A stretch of DNA of 17,155 bases from the NCBI RefSeq assembly GCF_000003605.2, contig NW_003138321.1:71887-89041 (forward strand), written 5' to 3'. The translations under genes were made by a program, and so were the position numbers. The DNA is from Saccoglossus kowalevskii (Eukaryota > Hemichordata > Enteropneusta > Harrimaniidae). Below are positions 16,739 through 17,155 of the stretch, piece after piece. Below the pieces are notes generated by a model. The model was not told the DNA's origin, did not search any database, and worked only from the letters and a program-made list of their open reading frames with translations. Position 1 is the stretch's first letter. The number at the start of each line of letters is the position of its first letter.

Positions 16739-17155
16739 ATGAACATCTTTGGTGATTTGGGGTTGTTCACAATGAAATGTAGACTAGATATAATGAAACT
16801 AAAATATTACCAAAGATTGTGCAATATGGCAGATTCCAGATGGCTGAAAGTTTTTTTTAATGTTTTAAATGATCAAAATGAGGAACTGCCAAAATGTATT
16901 CATGATATCATAAAAACTATAAAATTTAAAATCAGTTGAAAATTATAAAGGTGCCCAGCTTAAAACAACGCAAGGTCATACACTCTAGGTCTTGCGTATG
17001 AGAAAAGAAAGTGGGCAAATGTCAATAGTGACTGTACATGTTCATGCTCCAAAAAAATGTGATGAAACACTAGAACACTTTGTTCTAGCATGTGAAAGTT
17101 ACAAAGTATGTTGGGAAAATATGATGAAAAATATTAGTCATATCCTATGTAAAAA
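16739..17155 (+). pseudogene. Broken LINE (non-LTR retrotransposon) reverse-transcriptase C-terminus in EAPP intron 2
   Basis: Two stretches in the same frame resemble the C-terminal part of invertebrate LINE ORF2. The first (GDLGLFTMKCRLDIMKLKYY..MADSRWLKVFF, 16751-16861) matches the LGxLxMKxRRDLxKLKF pattern. The second (TLGLAYEKRKWANV..CTCSCSK, then CDETLEHFVLACESYK) matches the terminal Cys-rich C-x-C..EDxxHFxLxCxxY motif. A TGA at 16935-16937 and a one-base slip in the A7 run at 17051-17057 break it. It is a dead copy; clade not determined. Confidence 0.75.

Overview
This is AT-rich (about two thirds A+T by eye) nuclear DNA from an animal. The genes are split by GT-AG introns, polyadenylation signals are AATAAA, and the non-coding DNA is full of tandem repeats and degraded LINE tails. 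The protein families (symplekin, an S28 peptidase of the PRSS16/K12H4.7 type, EAPP) are metazoan. Small introns, L2/CR1-like LINE ends and abundant minisatellites suggest a marine invertebrate such as a mollusc or hemichordate, but the sequence does not let me name a species.

Layout from left to right. (1) 1-6298, minus strand: the 5' end of symplekin. Its first three coding exons lie at 6298-5054, and the rest of the gene is beyond the left edge. About 5 kb of the third intron is visible. It holds old interspersed repeats, a 28-bp minisatellite of 29 units (about 3420-4267), and, just upstream of that array on the same strand, a cluster of heat-shock elements with a TATA box and an initiator-like TCAGA. 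(2) 6299-8146: spacer with symplekin promoter sequence, YY1-like motifs and AT-rich degenerate repeats. (3) 13925-8266, minus strand: a complete ten-exon gene for a secreted or lysosomal S28 serine peptidase of 504 residues, with an intact Ser179/Asp433/His458 triad. All exon phases join cleanly. (4) 13926-14054: a compact head-to-head promoter with two TCACATG E-boxes. (5) 14055-14733, plus strand: a small three-exon gene candidate (99 residues, unrecognised) whose phases agree and which ends with a stop and AATAAA signals. (6) 14741-15937: spacer with remnants of one or two L2/CR1-like LINE tails. (7) 15938 to the right edge, plus strand: the first two coding exons of EAPP, with a degenerate repeat in intron 1 and a broken LINE C-terminus in intron 2.

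The genes do not form one pathway. Symplekin is a scaffold for mRNA 3'-end processing, EAPP is a nuclear E2F-associated phosphoprotein, and the S28 peptidase works in secretory or lysosomal compartments. The most interesting observation is the apparent heat-shock promoter inside the symplekin intron, pointing into the 28-bp repeat array. It could drive a repeat-containing non-coding RNA (compare Drosophila hsr-omega) or a stress-induced, 5'-truncated symplekin transcript. That reading is inference; the motifs themselves are plainly visible.
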